Assembly: GCA_964034945.1 (NCBI GenBank)
Contig: OZ035961.1
Coordinates: 59,136,084 to 59,200,083, forward strand
DNA length: 64,000 nt
Direction: 5' to 3'
Origin: Chrysopilus asiliformis
Lineage: Eukaryota; Arthropoda; Insecta; Diptera; Rhagionidae
The notes under the pieces are model-generated. The model saw only the letters and a program-made list of their open reading frames with translations. It searched no databases and was not told the origin of the DNA. Positions 22,555-32,624 of this stretch are shown here, piece after piece. A program made the translations under genes and the position numbers. How positions within the stretch are numbered: position 1 is the first letter of the stretch; every line of letters starts with the position of its first letter.

Positions 22555-24333
22555 GGGGAAAATTCTGTAATCTTCTTTCTAATTATACAAAAACAAATAA
22601 AAACAATGCGCATAGGAAATTCTTCACAGCTATTGAAAAGTCTACGAAGAAGTTTCTACAGGACAACAAAGATATTGTGATTGTACAAGCTGACAAAGGA
22701 AATATTACCATCGCAATGTATGAGAGAGATTACAGATCGAGAATGATGCACATCATTGATGGAAATAGAGATTACAGGAGACAGCGCGAAGACCCAACTA
22801 ACAAATTGCAACGAATTAACAACGAATTAATAAAAAAACTTCACAATCAAAATATTATTGATGACTACATGAAAACAAAATTGATTACGTATACGGCACA
22901 ACCTCCAAGGATATACGGATTGCCAAAAATACATAAAGAGGGGCATCCCCTAAGACCGATTGTCTCGTCGATTGGATCACCAGCATACCAATTATCAAAA
23001 TTTTTGGCGAATATATTAAAGAATGTGGCTAGTCGCTCAAAATACAATATTAAAAATTCGACAAATCTGATAAAGAAACTAAAGAATTTAACTTTGGAGG
23101 AAAACGAGAGCATGGTATCATTTGACGTAGTTTCATTATTCTCAAATGTCCCGAGAAGTTTATGCCTTAAAATAATTGATGAAAAATTCGATATAATCCA
23201 AGAAAACTGTAATATGTCTAAAAAGATGTTATGGAGTTAATCAATTTTTGTATAAATGATTGTAATTATTTTATGTACGACGGAAATATGTACAGTCTTT
23301 TGGCTTACCAATGGGAAATCCTATTTCACCTGTTTTGGCTGATATCGTGTTAGAAGATTTACTCGAAAAACAATTAACTGATGAGCATAAAATAATGGTA
23401 AAATATGTTGACGATCTGTTCGCTGTGGTAAAAACAGAAAAAATAGATGAAACTCTGGGAAAATTGAATAGCTACCATGATAGATTGATCTTCACAGTGG
23501 ACACCGAAAAAGATGGCGTAATAAACTACCTAGACGTAACAATCATTCGTACCGAGGGATCCGTGAAAACAAAGTGGTTTAAGAAAGAATATGCTTCCGG
23601 CACATTATTGAATTATCATTCTACCCACCCAAGGTACCCGATTCTAAATACGGCAACGAACTACGCGAAAAAGATTTTTGAGATGACTAGTGTAGAATAT
23701 GAAGAATATGCAGAAAGAAACATCTACGATATATTAAAAATTAACAATTTTCCGAAGAAAGCTATTCAAAACATAATTCGAAAATGTCGATCTGATGTTA
23801 ATAACCGGAGAGACGAGGAACAAAACAGGGAACCCAAAAAATATGTGAGCATGACGTACATTCCAGATATATCTGAAGGTGTTAAAAGAGTTTTGAATAA
23901 ATCATGTCCGAATATTGAGCTGGCGTTCAAAAATAAAAAAACGGTTGGAGAAATTTTTACAAAATTAAAGGATAGAACCACAAAATGGAATCAGCATGAT
24001 GTTGTATACAGTATTCCTTGCAGAGGTAATGAAGATGCGGATTGCCACATGAAATATGTGGGGACCGCAAAGCAGTACCTGAAAAATAGGATTGCAGGGC
24101 ATAAATCCGATCTAAAAAATAAAGGGGTAAATAAAACGGCGCTCACTGATCATTGCATCGAAAATAATCATGTACCTGACTTTGAAAACACTAAAATTAT
24201 TGACAAGGAACAACACCAAAGGAAAAGATTTATATTAGAAGCCTTGCACATTTATAATACTGAAAATAGTATGAATAAAAAGTCAGATACAACGGACGCT
24301 GTCAATGCGACTTACTGTGCAATATTGAAATGA
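22555..24333 (+). pseudogene. Penelope-like retroelement RT plus GIY-YIG endonuclease
   Basis: Penelope-like elements copy themselves using a reverse transcriptase related to telomerase and a GIY-YIG endonuclease. Coding is readable from about 22555 (FCNLLSNYTKTNKNNAHRKF). Visible motifs: VQADKGNITIAM; PPRIYGLPKIHKEGHPLRPI; SMVSFDVVSLFSNV; then, in the second open frame (23311-24333), MGNPISPVLADIVLEDLLE and KYVDDLFAVV (RT catalytic YVDD). Near the C-terminus the GIY-YIG module reads VVYSIPC...MKYVGTAKQYLKNRIAGHKSDL. The frame breaks between about 23225 and 23300 (SFGLPMG is in a different frame from the preceding MELINFCIND), and the 5' end is truncated. The second ORF itself is intact. Confidence 0.88.
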
Positions 24334-24573
24334 CAACTAAAAAAGAACCTGACATAACTACTAGTTCTGTCCCTAGCAAAATATATATTTTTTAATTGTT
24401 ATATGTTTAATTTAATTATTTATTTATTTATTTGTATTAAAAGTTAAATTTATTGTTTAAAAGTGTCCAAAAAATTTTCAATATTGTAAGTAAATGAAAA
24501 AAACATTGTTTTTAATAAGAATTCACTAAGAGAAACTATTATGTTCATATTTATATTCATTTATATTCAGATC

Positions 24574-24607
24574 CTGAAGACGTCCTGTGAAAACGGACGA
24601 AACGTCG
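24574..24607 (+). ncRNA. Hammerhead ribozyme-like motif of the Penelope-like element
   Basis: The sequence CTGAAGA, then C, a stem GTCC/GGAC closed by a loop TGTGAAAAC, then GAAAC and GTC, matches the conserved core of hammerhead ribozymes (CUGANGA ... GAAA ... UH). Such ribozymes are known from the terminal repeats of Penelope-like elements. It lies about 240 bp after the stop codon. There is one extra base between CTGAAGA and stem II, as in many Penelope copies. No second copy was found at the truncated 5' end. Activity is not shown by sequence alone. Confidence 0.6.
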
Positions 24608-25041
24608 ATAATAAATGTAACATTTATTGACATGAGAAATTGTTTTAATTGACCAATAAGCCTAATCACACAAAATAGAAAGAAATTTGTGTATCGTGTT
24701 AAAGAAAAATAATAACAATGCTTGTGGGATTTGAAAATTATCGAAAAATAATACTAAATTCGTGTGCTAAAATACTGTAATTTTCTTGTGGTGTACGAAT
24801 ATTACAAAGAGGTTTTGGTATTGTCAACCCAGATTTTTTCTCAAAATTTCGTTGGCACCCCCACGACGCAACGTCGAATTTAGAATTTTGGCTAAAAAAT
24901 ACGTCGCAGTCGCAGCTGCAGTCACAGTCAACGTCGTCATGTGTGTCACTCCGTGTAAATACTTGGTCGCTAAATTTTTCGATGTCAAACTTGACGCCGC
25001 AGTCGACTTTGCAGTCCTATGTGTCTCAGCATTTTAAATGG

Positions 25042-25348
25042 AGCTAAGCAGAATGGGAGCGTCAACAGCAAGCGGCAACAGCGGGGGCATTGTGCCGTCG
25101 TCAGATAATGCCGACTTCACACAATAAGAAGCGTCAACGGCGGGCAGCGGCATTAGCTGTCAAATGTTATTCAGTTATAAACATACCGATAGTAGTGCCC
25201 CTCGTTGTGGAAATTGTAAATACTTTATCATAGATAGTAGCAACACTAGTCGTCAGTTTTGTCATTCTGTCAGCCTCAATCGCGCTCCAATGGTTTTAAA
25301 AAAAATGACGCGGACGCTTGCCGCTGACGCTCCCATCATATTTAGCTC
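25042..25348. mobile_element. MITE with GAGCTAA ends, plus inverted fragment downstream
   Basis: The ends GAGCTAAGCAGAATGGGAGC and, reversed, GAGCTAAATATGATGGGAGC bracket about 307 bp. A partial copy in opposite orientation is at 25634-25830 (GAGCTAAACAGAATGGGAGC, then CGACTAGTGGCGCTACTATC). Between them, 25349-25633 holds no recognisable feature beyond short TTAGCTC words. Confidence 0.6.
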
Positions 25349-26025
25349 TTAAGTTAAGCTATGTTTCGACGTCGATCAGTCATGAACTGAGTTAGCTCGC
25401 GTAGTTTAGCTCTTGACTACATTAAATGCTCACGCTTCACTCATGGCAAAAATTAAGAAAAATGTCGCCACGTATCTTAGTTGAGGTGAATAACGGGGTG
25501 AGCTAAGCTATGTAACTATTACCCCGTTTATCTCGAAGTACCAAATCGGTGAAATCACTAAATTGGTCCCGAGCAATACACCAAGTACATGTCTCCGTTA
25601 AAATCTCCCATTTCGTGAATACCAACTGGGTTAAGAGCTAAACAGAATGGGAGCGTCATTTTTTTAAAACCAATGGAGCGCAGTTGAGGCCGACAGAATG
25701 ATGACGGCAACGGCGCCGAATTTGAACCAAATCCAAAAAGTGCCGCAGTTATAAAACTGACGACTAGTGGCGCTACTATCTAAGATAAAGTATTTACAAT
25801 TTTCACAACGAGGGGCACTACTATATGTGTAATTTTTGGCCGAAACTGATTGAAACGGAAACTTTCGGTCGGACACTACTTGTTACTGTAGAATAGTGTA
25901 GAAAAGACAATTAGTGTAAAATTAAAACACCCAGCAAACACAGAAGTACTTTTTAGAGTAGTGAAATAATGCCTGAAAGTAATGCTTACTAGAAATGAAA
26001 CTTTGATACGGCTCCGGGAAAAAAT

Positions 26026-27229
26026 TCAGCTGTATACTTCGTGTCTCTGAATACATGTAATTGCACCGTCCGCTTCTTCAAAAGTAGTTCTATAAGGTAT
26101 TCTGTAAGGCTGTTGCAGCTGCCTGAAACGAAGGAAATATCATTAAAAAATTTCAAAGAAAATCAGTCGATTACTTAACACGTCCCCTATTGACGCGAGT
26201 CCGTCCCTGAGTCTGTCTGTAGGTTAGAATTCCAAGGCCGACAGGATTTTCGCATTTAGCAGCTCTAAAAATTCCGGATGCCGTAACTTGAAAAAATAGC
26301 ACTTCGAATTGTTACCTAAAAAAAATTAAAAAAATTAATTAAAACACGAAATGAAAAAAAGTTAAGATGTAAACAAAACACATTTAAATGACAAAACTTT
26401 CAGTACATCGATTACACGAATCCATGAAAAATAGACAACAAACACAACACATTTAGAATTTTTATTTTGAACCTGGTCTGCGTCTGTCCGTAAAATTAAT
26501 TTAACCTATTTTCCTTTTTTTGATTTAAGTAAACTTAAAAATCTCTGCCATGCAATTAATACCATTTTTATAAATTTTCACGACACAATCTTACAAACAC
26601 TAGCAAAATAATCAATAAACACAAAGAAGTTTAGATTCTACTAAGAATTTTGTCTGCGCCCGTCTGTAAATTCACCAAAACCCTTTCCCACCTATCTTTT
26701 TATAAAAAAAAAATTATGCTTCTCATTATTTTCATGCATTTTTTACACTAATAGCAACTTTAAACCACTAAACTGAATAAAATCCCTGCAAAGAACGAAT
26801 CCGAAAAGTCAGCGACAACCATCACGAAAACAATAGTTCATTTTGATAATCGTTTTGCAAGATCACTTTGATAAGAAATGTTTATACTTACTGCGATCGA
26901 TTCCATTGCGCTTTGCTTCGACTTTCGTTTTTTTCTGATGGTTTATAGCATCGATCGGCGATAGTTTTGTTGACCGATAGCTTCTGAAATAGATGAGGAA
27001 AATTAGAATTTATGAATTTTTTTGAAAACATGTTTAAGATAAACTTACCGGGAGGATATTTGTTGGATTCTGGTGCTCCCTATGATTTAATGCTGGGGAT
27101 TCTTTCGTCTTTTCCATCATTTGCTTCTCGATCATTGCCTGAAAAATTAAAAATATCATTATTAGCTAAAATAAAACAATAAAATCGGATCGAATATTTA
27201 CCTGATAGAGTTGTTGTCAAATTCGCCAT
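26026..27229 (-). CDS. Candidate spliced host gene, about 91 codons, unknown function
   Basis: Minus-strand exons, read right to left. Leader exon: ends at 27202 (CTATCAG|GTAAAT). Exon 2: 27138-27049 (TTTTTCAG|GCAATG...CCCG|GTAAGT). Exon 3: 26983-26892 (TTTCAG|AAGCTATC...CGCA|GTAAGT). Exon 4: 26122-26026 (TTTCAG|GCAGCTG... to a TGA at 26028-26026). The first two introns are 63 and 65 bp, typical of small insect introns; the third is 769 bp. From the ATG at 27135 the frame stays open across both junctions (phases 0 and 2) to the stop: it starts MIEKQMMEKTKES, contains RCYKPSEKNESRSKAQWNRS and ends IQRHEVYS. I recognise no domain. An earlier ATG at 27229 in the leader exon is in another frame and closes after 28 codons, so it would be an upstream ORF. 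It could be a lncRNA or a decayed gene. Confidence 0.5.
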
Positions 27230-27637
27230 GATAGTCACCAACACACAAATTTTAAACTATAGTATTATACTATGCGTAATATTGGTAGCAAAGTTTAAGT
27301 TCTAGATCTCAAATATAGAGGGTTTGCGTATGCAAATTAAATTATTAAAAAAATATGGAGGTAAATACCGATGGCCATTTTAATTTAGCACTTCCGGATC
27401 CAGTCCACAAGGCCATATTATCTGTATTCGCCTTACGTGTAAGACACGTTTAATTTAAGAGTCTTAAGACTCAAAAATGTTTAAGATTATTTAATAACTA
27501 GTTTAGTTTACCAAATTTTTGGTTAATCAGTTTTTTTGGTGTTGTGTGTTAAATTCCGGGAAAGGTGAGCTAGACAAAAGTTTAGTTTTTTTCAAGTTCT
27601 AAAAAGGGAAATTCTCAATAGTGCCAAGCAAGAGATT

Positions 27638-27945
27638 TGTGGCGAGTTAGTTTATCTAACTACTTCTTTATTTTTATAAAATACTTTAATAAAAAATATC
27701 TTTAAAAAATAGCAAACAGAAAATTTATCAATCAAAGTTTTTATCAAAATATAGTCAGTTTTTTATTTGTCAATGAAGCTATCAACATTGAAACTTTTAA
27801 ATCAAAAATAAAATAATCAAATGTTTCAAACGTTAATATAAATAGATTTAATTTAATATTTAATTAATAAAAAAACGTTTAAAATAATAATTTAAATAAA
27901 ATAAAATTTAAATATTCTTTTATATGGAAACATATTAATTTCCAT
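27638..27945 (+). repeat. 5' LTR of the Gypsy element
   Basis: It starts TGTGGCGAGTTAGTTTATC and ends TATTAATTTCCAT. It is very AT-rich, with AATAAAATAATC-type words that may include the polyadenylation signal. It matches the 3' LTR except for one base in a T-run. Confidence 0.9.
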
Positions 27946-27948
27946 AAT

Positions 27949-27966
27949 TGGTGACCCCGACGTGAT
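27949..27966 (+). promoter_or_regulatory. Likely tRNA primer-binding site
   Basis: TGGTGACCCCGACGTGAT lies three bases after the 5' LTR. TGG at its start pairs with the CCA of a tRNA 3' end, as expected for minus-strand DNA priming. The tRNA identity was not determined. Confidence 0.7.
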
Positions 27967-28149
27967 CGATTACTGCCATGGGAGCCCCACACGTAGCTGA
28001 TATGGTGTTAAGAAACGAATAATTTTAAAAAATTTGGTGACGAAGAAAATTAAAGCTTCACAAAAAAAACGTTTTTTTAATTCATCGAACAAAAAAATCG
28101 AACTTCCGAAAATTAACAAATATCAAGGAACTTTTGAAGATTAAGAATT

Positions 28150-28226
28150 ATCAAGAAAATCAAATATCAAGAAAATCAAATATCAAGAAAATCAAATATC
28201 AAGAAAATCAAATATCAAGAAAATCA
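28150..28226 (+). repeat. 16-bp tandem repeat in the Gypsy leader
   Basis: About five copies of ATCAAGAAAATCAAAT lie in the untranslated leader, between the primer-binding site and gag. A slippage-prone purine-rich stretch. Confidence 0.85.
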
Positions 28227-28377
28227 AATCAAAAATCAAGACAAAGAAATTACTGTTTCAATTTGGATCGAAGAGGATTTTATGTGACAATTTTTGTAAG
28301 TTTTGTTAAGAATTTTGATTGATTAGGAACGTTCGAATTAACACTTTAGTTTTTCTTTACTTCAATTTTTCGTAACA

Positions 28378-29154
28378 ATGGCCACTGACGCAAATGTTAT
28401 ACAAAATATCGGTGACTCTGTTGAAGTTCACGCGGTTTCGGTTAAACTTCCAGCTTTTTGGACGAATGACCCACATCTTTGGTTTTGCCAAGTAGAATCG
28501 CAATTTTCTATTGGCAACATAACCAGAGATGAAACCAAATTTAATTATATAGTTGGAAGAGTTGAATCAAATATTTTATCTCAAGTTAGTGATATTATCC
28601 GAAATCCTCCCGAAAATAACAAATATTTAACTTTAAAAACAAAAATTTTAGAGCGATTTGCGGAATCAGATGAGTCAAAATTTAAAAAATTATTGTCCGG
28701 TATTTCACTAAATGATAAAAAACCTTCTCATCTCTTAAGAGAAATGCGAGAACTTGCTGGTTCGAGCGTAGGAACGGAAGTATTAAAGTCTTTATGGCTT
28801 CAACATATTCCTGCTCAAGCTCAAGCTATTTTGTCAGTTAGTAGCGAAAATTTAGATAATTTAGGCATTATGGCTGACAAAATAGTAGAAGTTAGTAATT
28901 CTTCGGAAATTTGTTCTGTTTCTTCAAATGTAGATAAAAATTACAAATTGCTAGAAGATCAGATTAAATTATTGACTGAGCAAGTATCAAAATTAAGTCG
29001 TTCGCGTTCTCGTACTCCAATCAACGAAAGTAAATTTCGCAACAGGTCAAGATCAAAATCTAAAGATGGACTTTGCTTTTACCATCACAATTTTAAAGAT
29101 AAAGCGTTAAAATGTGTTAAGCCGTGCAATTACAAAAATGATTCGGAAAACTAA
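28378..29154 (+). CDS. gag: Gypsy Gag protein
   Basis: Structural protein that forms the particle around the element's RNA. It has 258 residues and is intact. Residues about 22-120 hold the retrotransposon Gag core ([19 protein letters not shown] near the start, then [20 protein letters not shown]), and [13 protein letters not shown] follows. The C-terminal part is basic ([19 protein letters not shown]) and ends in a variant Cys/His knuckle, [18 protein letters not shown], as in several insect Gypsy Gags rather than the standard CCHC. pol follows in the -1 frame, overlapping by a few codons, so Pol would need a -1 frameshift. Confidence 0.88.
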   Translation: MATDANVIQNIGDSVEVHAVSVKLPAFWTNDPHLWFCQVESQFSIGNITRDETKFNYIVGRVESNILSQVSDIIRNPPENNKYLTLKTKILERFAESDESKFKKLLSGISLNDKKPSHLLREMRELAGSSVGTEVLKSLWLQHIPAQAQAILSVSSENLDNLGIMADKIVEVSNSSEICSVSSNVDKNYKLLEDQIKLLTEQVSKLSRSRSRTPINESKFRNRSRSKSKDGLCFYHHNFKDKALKCVKPCNYKNDSEN

Positions 29155-30512
29155 GTCGCCATTCTATCGAGGCGACCGACGAATTTGGCGTTAACTCTAG
29201 TCGTCTTTTTCTTTATGATAAAAGTACTGATGCTTCATATCTTGTTGATACTCGTGCAGATGTGTCAGTTTATCCTTTATCATATTTCAAAAATAAAACT
29301 TGTTTATCATCATCGTCCTTAAAATTATTTGCAGCTAACGGTACAAAAATTAATACATTTGGTCGAAAAATTTTATCATTAGATTTAGGACTTAGAAGAA
29401 AATTTTCATTTCCTTTTTATATTGCTGATATCTCACGTCCTATTTTAGATGCAGATTTTCTGAACCACTTTGCTTTATGTGTGGATTTAAAAAATAAACG
29501 GTTGACAGATAATAAAACATGTCTATTTTCAAAAGGGAAAATCACATCTTCAGGTCCATGTAACTTATCTCCAATTTTTATCAATAATTTGGACGAAAAT
29601 TTTGCAAAATTATTGCAAGAGTTCAAAATATTAACACAGGATTCGATTAATTTCAAAACTGCTGTTCATGATGTGGAACATTTTATAAAGGTTACTGGTC
29701 CACCAGTTTTTTCTAAACCTCGTCGTCTTGACTCTGAAAAATTAGAATGTGCAAAACGAGAATTTGATTTTATGATGCAGGCTGGAATTTGTCGACCATC
29801 AAAAAGTAATTGGGCTAGTCCACTTCATATGGTAAAAAAGAAAAATGGAGATTGGAGACCTTGTGGAGATTATCGCCGGCTTAATGCGATAACAGAACCA
29901 GATAGATATCCGATTCCTCATATTCAGGATTTTTCACAACAATTATATGGATGCAATATATTTACAACGTTAGATTTAGTTAGGGCATATCATCAAATCC
30001 CTATACATGAGTCAGATATACCAAAAACGGCTATTATAACACCTTTCGGTTTATTTGAGTTTCCTCGAATGGGTTTCGGTTTGCGAAACGCTGCACAATC
30101 TTTCCAAAGATTTATGCATGATATATTAAAAGGTCTAGATTTTTGCTATGTATATATTGATGATGTCTTAATTGCATCAAATGATATAACTCAACATTTA
30201 AATCATCTGAGACAAGTATTTCAAAGATTTGTTAAGTATGGCTTAATTATAAATGTCAGTAAATGTGTTTTTGGTCAATCTGAAATACAATTTCTTGGTC
30301 ATTTAGTAACTAATAGAGGCATAGTTCCTTTACCAAGTAAAGTTGAAACTATTTTGGATTTCAAAAAACCTGAAAAAGTATGTGATTTACGTCGATTTCT
30401 AGGCATGTTAAATTTTTACCGTAGATTTTTTCCAAATGCAGCACAAATTCAAGCTAGACTTAACGAATTCCAAAAGAATAGCCGAAAAAATGATAAAACG
30501 GAGATAATTTAG
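29142..30512 (+). pseudogene. pol: Gypsy Pol, part 1: protease and reverse transcriptase (ends at a premature TAG)
   Basis: Opens just after a stop at 29139 in the -1 frame relative to gag; the first Met is at 29262. The protease motif reads [13 protein letters not shown]: the third active-site residue is Arg where aspartic proteases have Gly, which should inactivate it. Reverse transcriptase motifs follow: [56 protein letters not shown] (YIDD, about residue 290) and [11 protein letters not shown]. The frame stops at a TAG at 30510-30512, in the connection before RNase H, and the same frame reopens directly afterwards. Confidence 0.88.
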
Positions 30513-32270
30513 GATAAAGACAGTTTAGAAGCATTTGAAAATTGCAAAAAATCATTGGCTAATTCAGCAATGTTAACACATCCTGTTATTTCTGCTGAAT
30601 TATGTTTGTTAGTAGATGCATCTGATTCTGCCATAGGTGCGGTAGTTCAACAAAAGGTTGATAACACATGGCAGCCATTAGGATTTTTTTCTGTAAAATT
30701 AAAAACCGCAGAAAGAAATTATAGTACATATGATCGAGAACTTTTGGCAATCTATTTAGGTATTCGTCATTTTAGGTTTTTATTAGAAGGTCGTAACTTT
30801 AGCATATTCACAGATCACAAGCCTTTGATTTATGCGTTTAACCAAAAACCAGAAAAAGCTTCTGCCAGACAATTGCGACATCTAGATTTTATTAGTCAGT
30901 TTTCTACAGACATCAGACATATCTCGGGCAAAAATAATGTCGTTGCTGACACTTTGTCACGGATTGACGAAATATCTTTTCCCAAAACTATTGATTTCGA
31001 AAAAATCTCAAAAGAACAAAAACAGGATTCGGATTTTGAAATACTTACTAAATCTGAAAGTCTAGACATTAAACCATGTCCAATACCTGGTTCAAAGTTA
31101 ACATTATTTTGTGATGTGTCAACTGGAATACAGAGGCCGTTCGTCCCCAAATTATTTAGAAAAAATATATTTTTACAGATACACAATCTTGCTCATCCAG
31201 GCATCAAAGCAACAGTCAAAATGATTTCATCGCGATTTATTTGGCCGTCGCTTAAAATCGATTGTGCTAAATGGACTCGTTGTTGTATTGAATGTCAAAA
31301 ATCCAAAGTTTCTAGACACGTAACTAGTCCTTTTGGTTCATTTGAATTACCTAAAGACCGTTTTTCACATGTTCATTTAGATATTATTGGTCCGTTACCT
31401 CAAATAGATGGTTATTCTTATTGTTTAACATGTATTGATAGATTTACTCGTTGGGCTGAAGTTATACCTCTTAAAGATATTACTTCAGAATCAATCACTT
31501 TTGCTTTCTATTCTGGTTGGATTTCTCGATTTGGTGTACCTATTAGAATTTCAACTGATCAAGGTAGTCAGTTTGAGGCAAACCTTTGTCGTGAATTTTT
31601 AAAATTATTTGGTATTGAACGTTGGCGTACATCACCTTATCATCCTTCATCAAATGGTTTAGTTGAACGTTGGCATCGTACCTTAAAAACTGCCATTAAA
31701 TGCCATAAAAATAATTGGTTAGCAAGTTTACCAACAGTTTTACTAGGTACTCGAACATCAATTAAAGAAGATTTAGGATCAACAGTTTCTGAACTGGTTT
31801 ATGGAACTACTTTGAGACTTCCGGGTGAAATGTTTGAAGAAACAGTAACAAAAACCGACGAACATGAATTCATTAGGCTACTTAAAGTACATTTTAGTAA
31901 AGTTCGTCCTGTTCCTACGTCAAATCACTCAAATAAAAAAGTTTTTATTTATAGAGATCTCAAAATTTGTTCTAAAGTTTTTGTTCGTGTAGATTCGATT
32001 AAAAAATCTTTACAACAACCTTATAAAGGTCCATATCATGTTATTTCACGGGATGATAAAACGTTTCTGCTGTCAATTGATGGTAAAAAGAAACGAATTT
32101 CGATTGACAGATTGAAACCAGCTTATATTGAAAGTAATCATGATGATATTTTTCCAACTATATCAAATAATAAAAATGAATCGACGACCAACTCAGTAAT
32201 AGCAATAGTACCAAACAATAATCATCCAAAAAAAAGTAGTTACATTCGCTTAATTATTTATTTTTTTTAA
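30513..32270 (+). pseudogene. pol: Gypsy Pol, part 2: RNase H and integrase
   Basis: Same frame as part 1, after the TAG; the first Met is at 30555. RNase H: LLVDASDSAIGAVVQQ, YSTYDRELLAIYLGIRHFR and FTDHKPLIYAF. Integrase: HHCC zinc finger (HNLAHPGIKATVKM ... CCIECQ), then the catalytic core HLDIIGPLP (D), STDQGSQFEA (D) and NGLVERWHRTLK (E). The C-terminal part resembles the usual integrase tail (RVDSIKKSLQQPYKGPY). It ends shortly before the polypurine tract, leaving no room for an env gene. The catalytic residues appear intact. Confidence 0.88.
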
Positions 32271-32280
32271 CGCTATTGCT

Positions 32281-32293
32281 GAGGGGGGAGTAC
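32281..32293 (+). promoter_or_regulatory. Polypurine tract of the Gypsy element
   Basis: GAGGGGGGAG lies 3 bp before the 3' LTR, the expected position for the primer of plus-strand DNA synthesis. Confidence 0.8.
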
Positions 32294-32600
32294 TGTGGCG
32301 AGTTAGTTTATCTAACTACTTCTTTATTTTTATAAAATACTTTAATAAAAAATATCTTTAAAAAATAGCAAACAGAAAATTTATCAATCAAAGTTTTTAT
32401 CAAAATATAGTCAGTTTTTATTTGTCAATGAAGCTATCAACATTGAAACTTTTAAATCAAAAATAAAATAATCAAATGTTTCAAACGTTAATATAAATAG
32501 ATTTAATTTAATATTTAATTAATAAAAAAACGTTTAAAATAATAATTTAAATAAAATAAAATTTAAATATTCTTTTATATGGAAACATATTAATTTCCAT
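32294..32600 (+). repeat. 3' LTR of the Gypsy element
   Basis: TGTGGCGAGTTAG through TTAATTTCCAT, almost identical to the 5' LTR. It is followed by the AGATT target duplication at 32601-32605. Confidence 0.9.
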
Positions 32601-32624
32601 AGATTTCATCATAAATCCCATTGA

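Larger units (their letters stand above)
22362..25021. mobile_element. Inverted-repeat DNA element interrupted by a Penelope-like element
   Basis: The left end ATAGGACTGCGAGTTCGACT and the right end, reversed, ATAGGACTGCAAAGTCGACT face each other. Subterminal GACGTCGCAGTCG-like words occur on both sides (22385-22430 and 24885-25015). The retroelement (about 22540-24650) fills the middle. The left end starts only 4-8 bp after the piggyBac TTAA, so the piggyBac landed at or in its edge. No clear target duplication was seen. Confidence 0.5.
27638..32600 (+). mobile_element. Ty3/Gypsy LTR retrotransposon, recently inserted
   Basis: Two LTRs of about 308 bp (27638-27945 and 32294-32600) differ by about one base. 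The flanks are AGATT at 27633-27637 and 32601-32605, a 5-bp target duplication. A likely primer-binding site follows the 5' LTR and a polypurine tract precedes the 3' LTR. gag and pol are present, with no env. The near-identical LTRs imply a recent insertion, yet pol contains an in-frame stop. It lies directly upstream of a 5'-truncated non-LTR element. Confidence 0.9.

Noticed and set aside
26290..26316. An additional acceptor (TTTTTTTTAG|GTAACAATTC) between exons 3 and 4 of the candidate gene
   Set aside because: Using it puts an immediate stop (TAA) in the frame; skipping it keeps the frame open, so it was left out.
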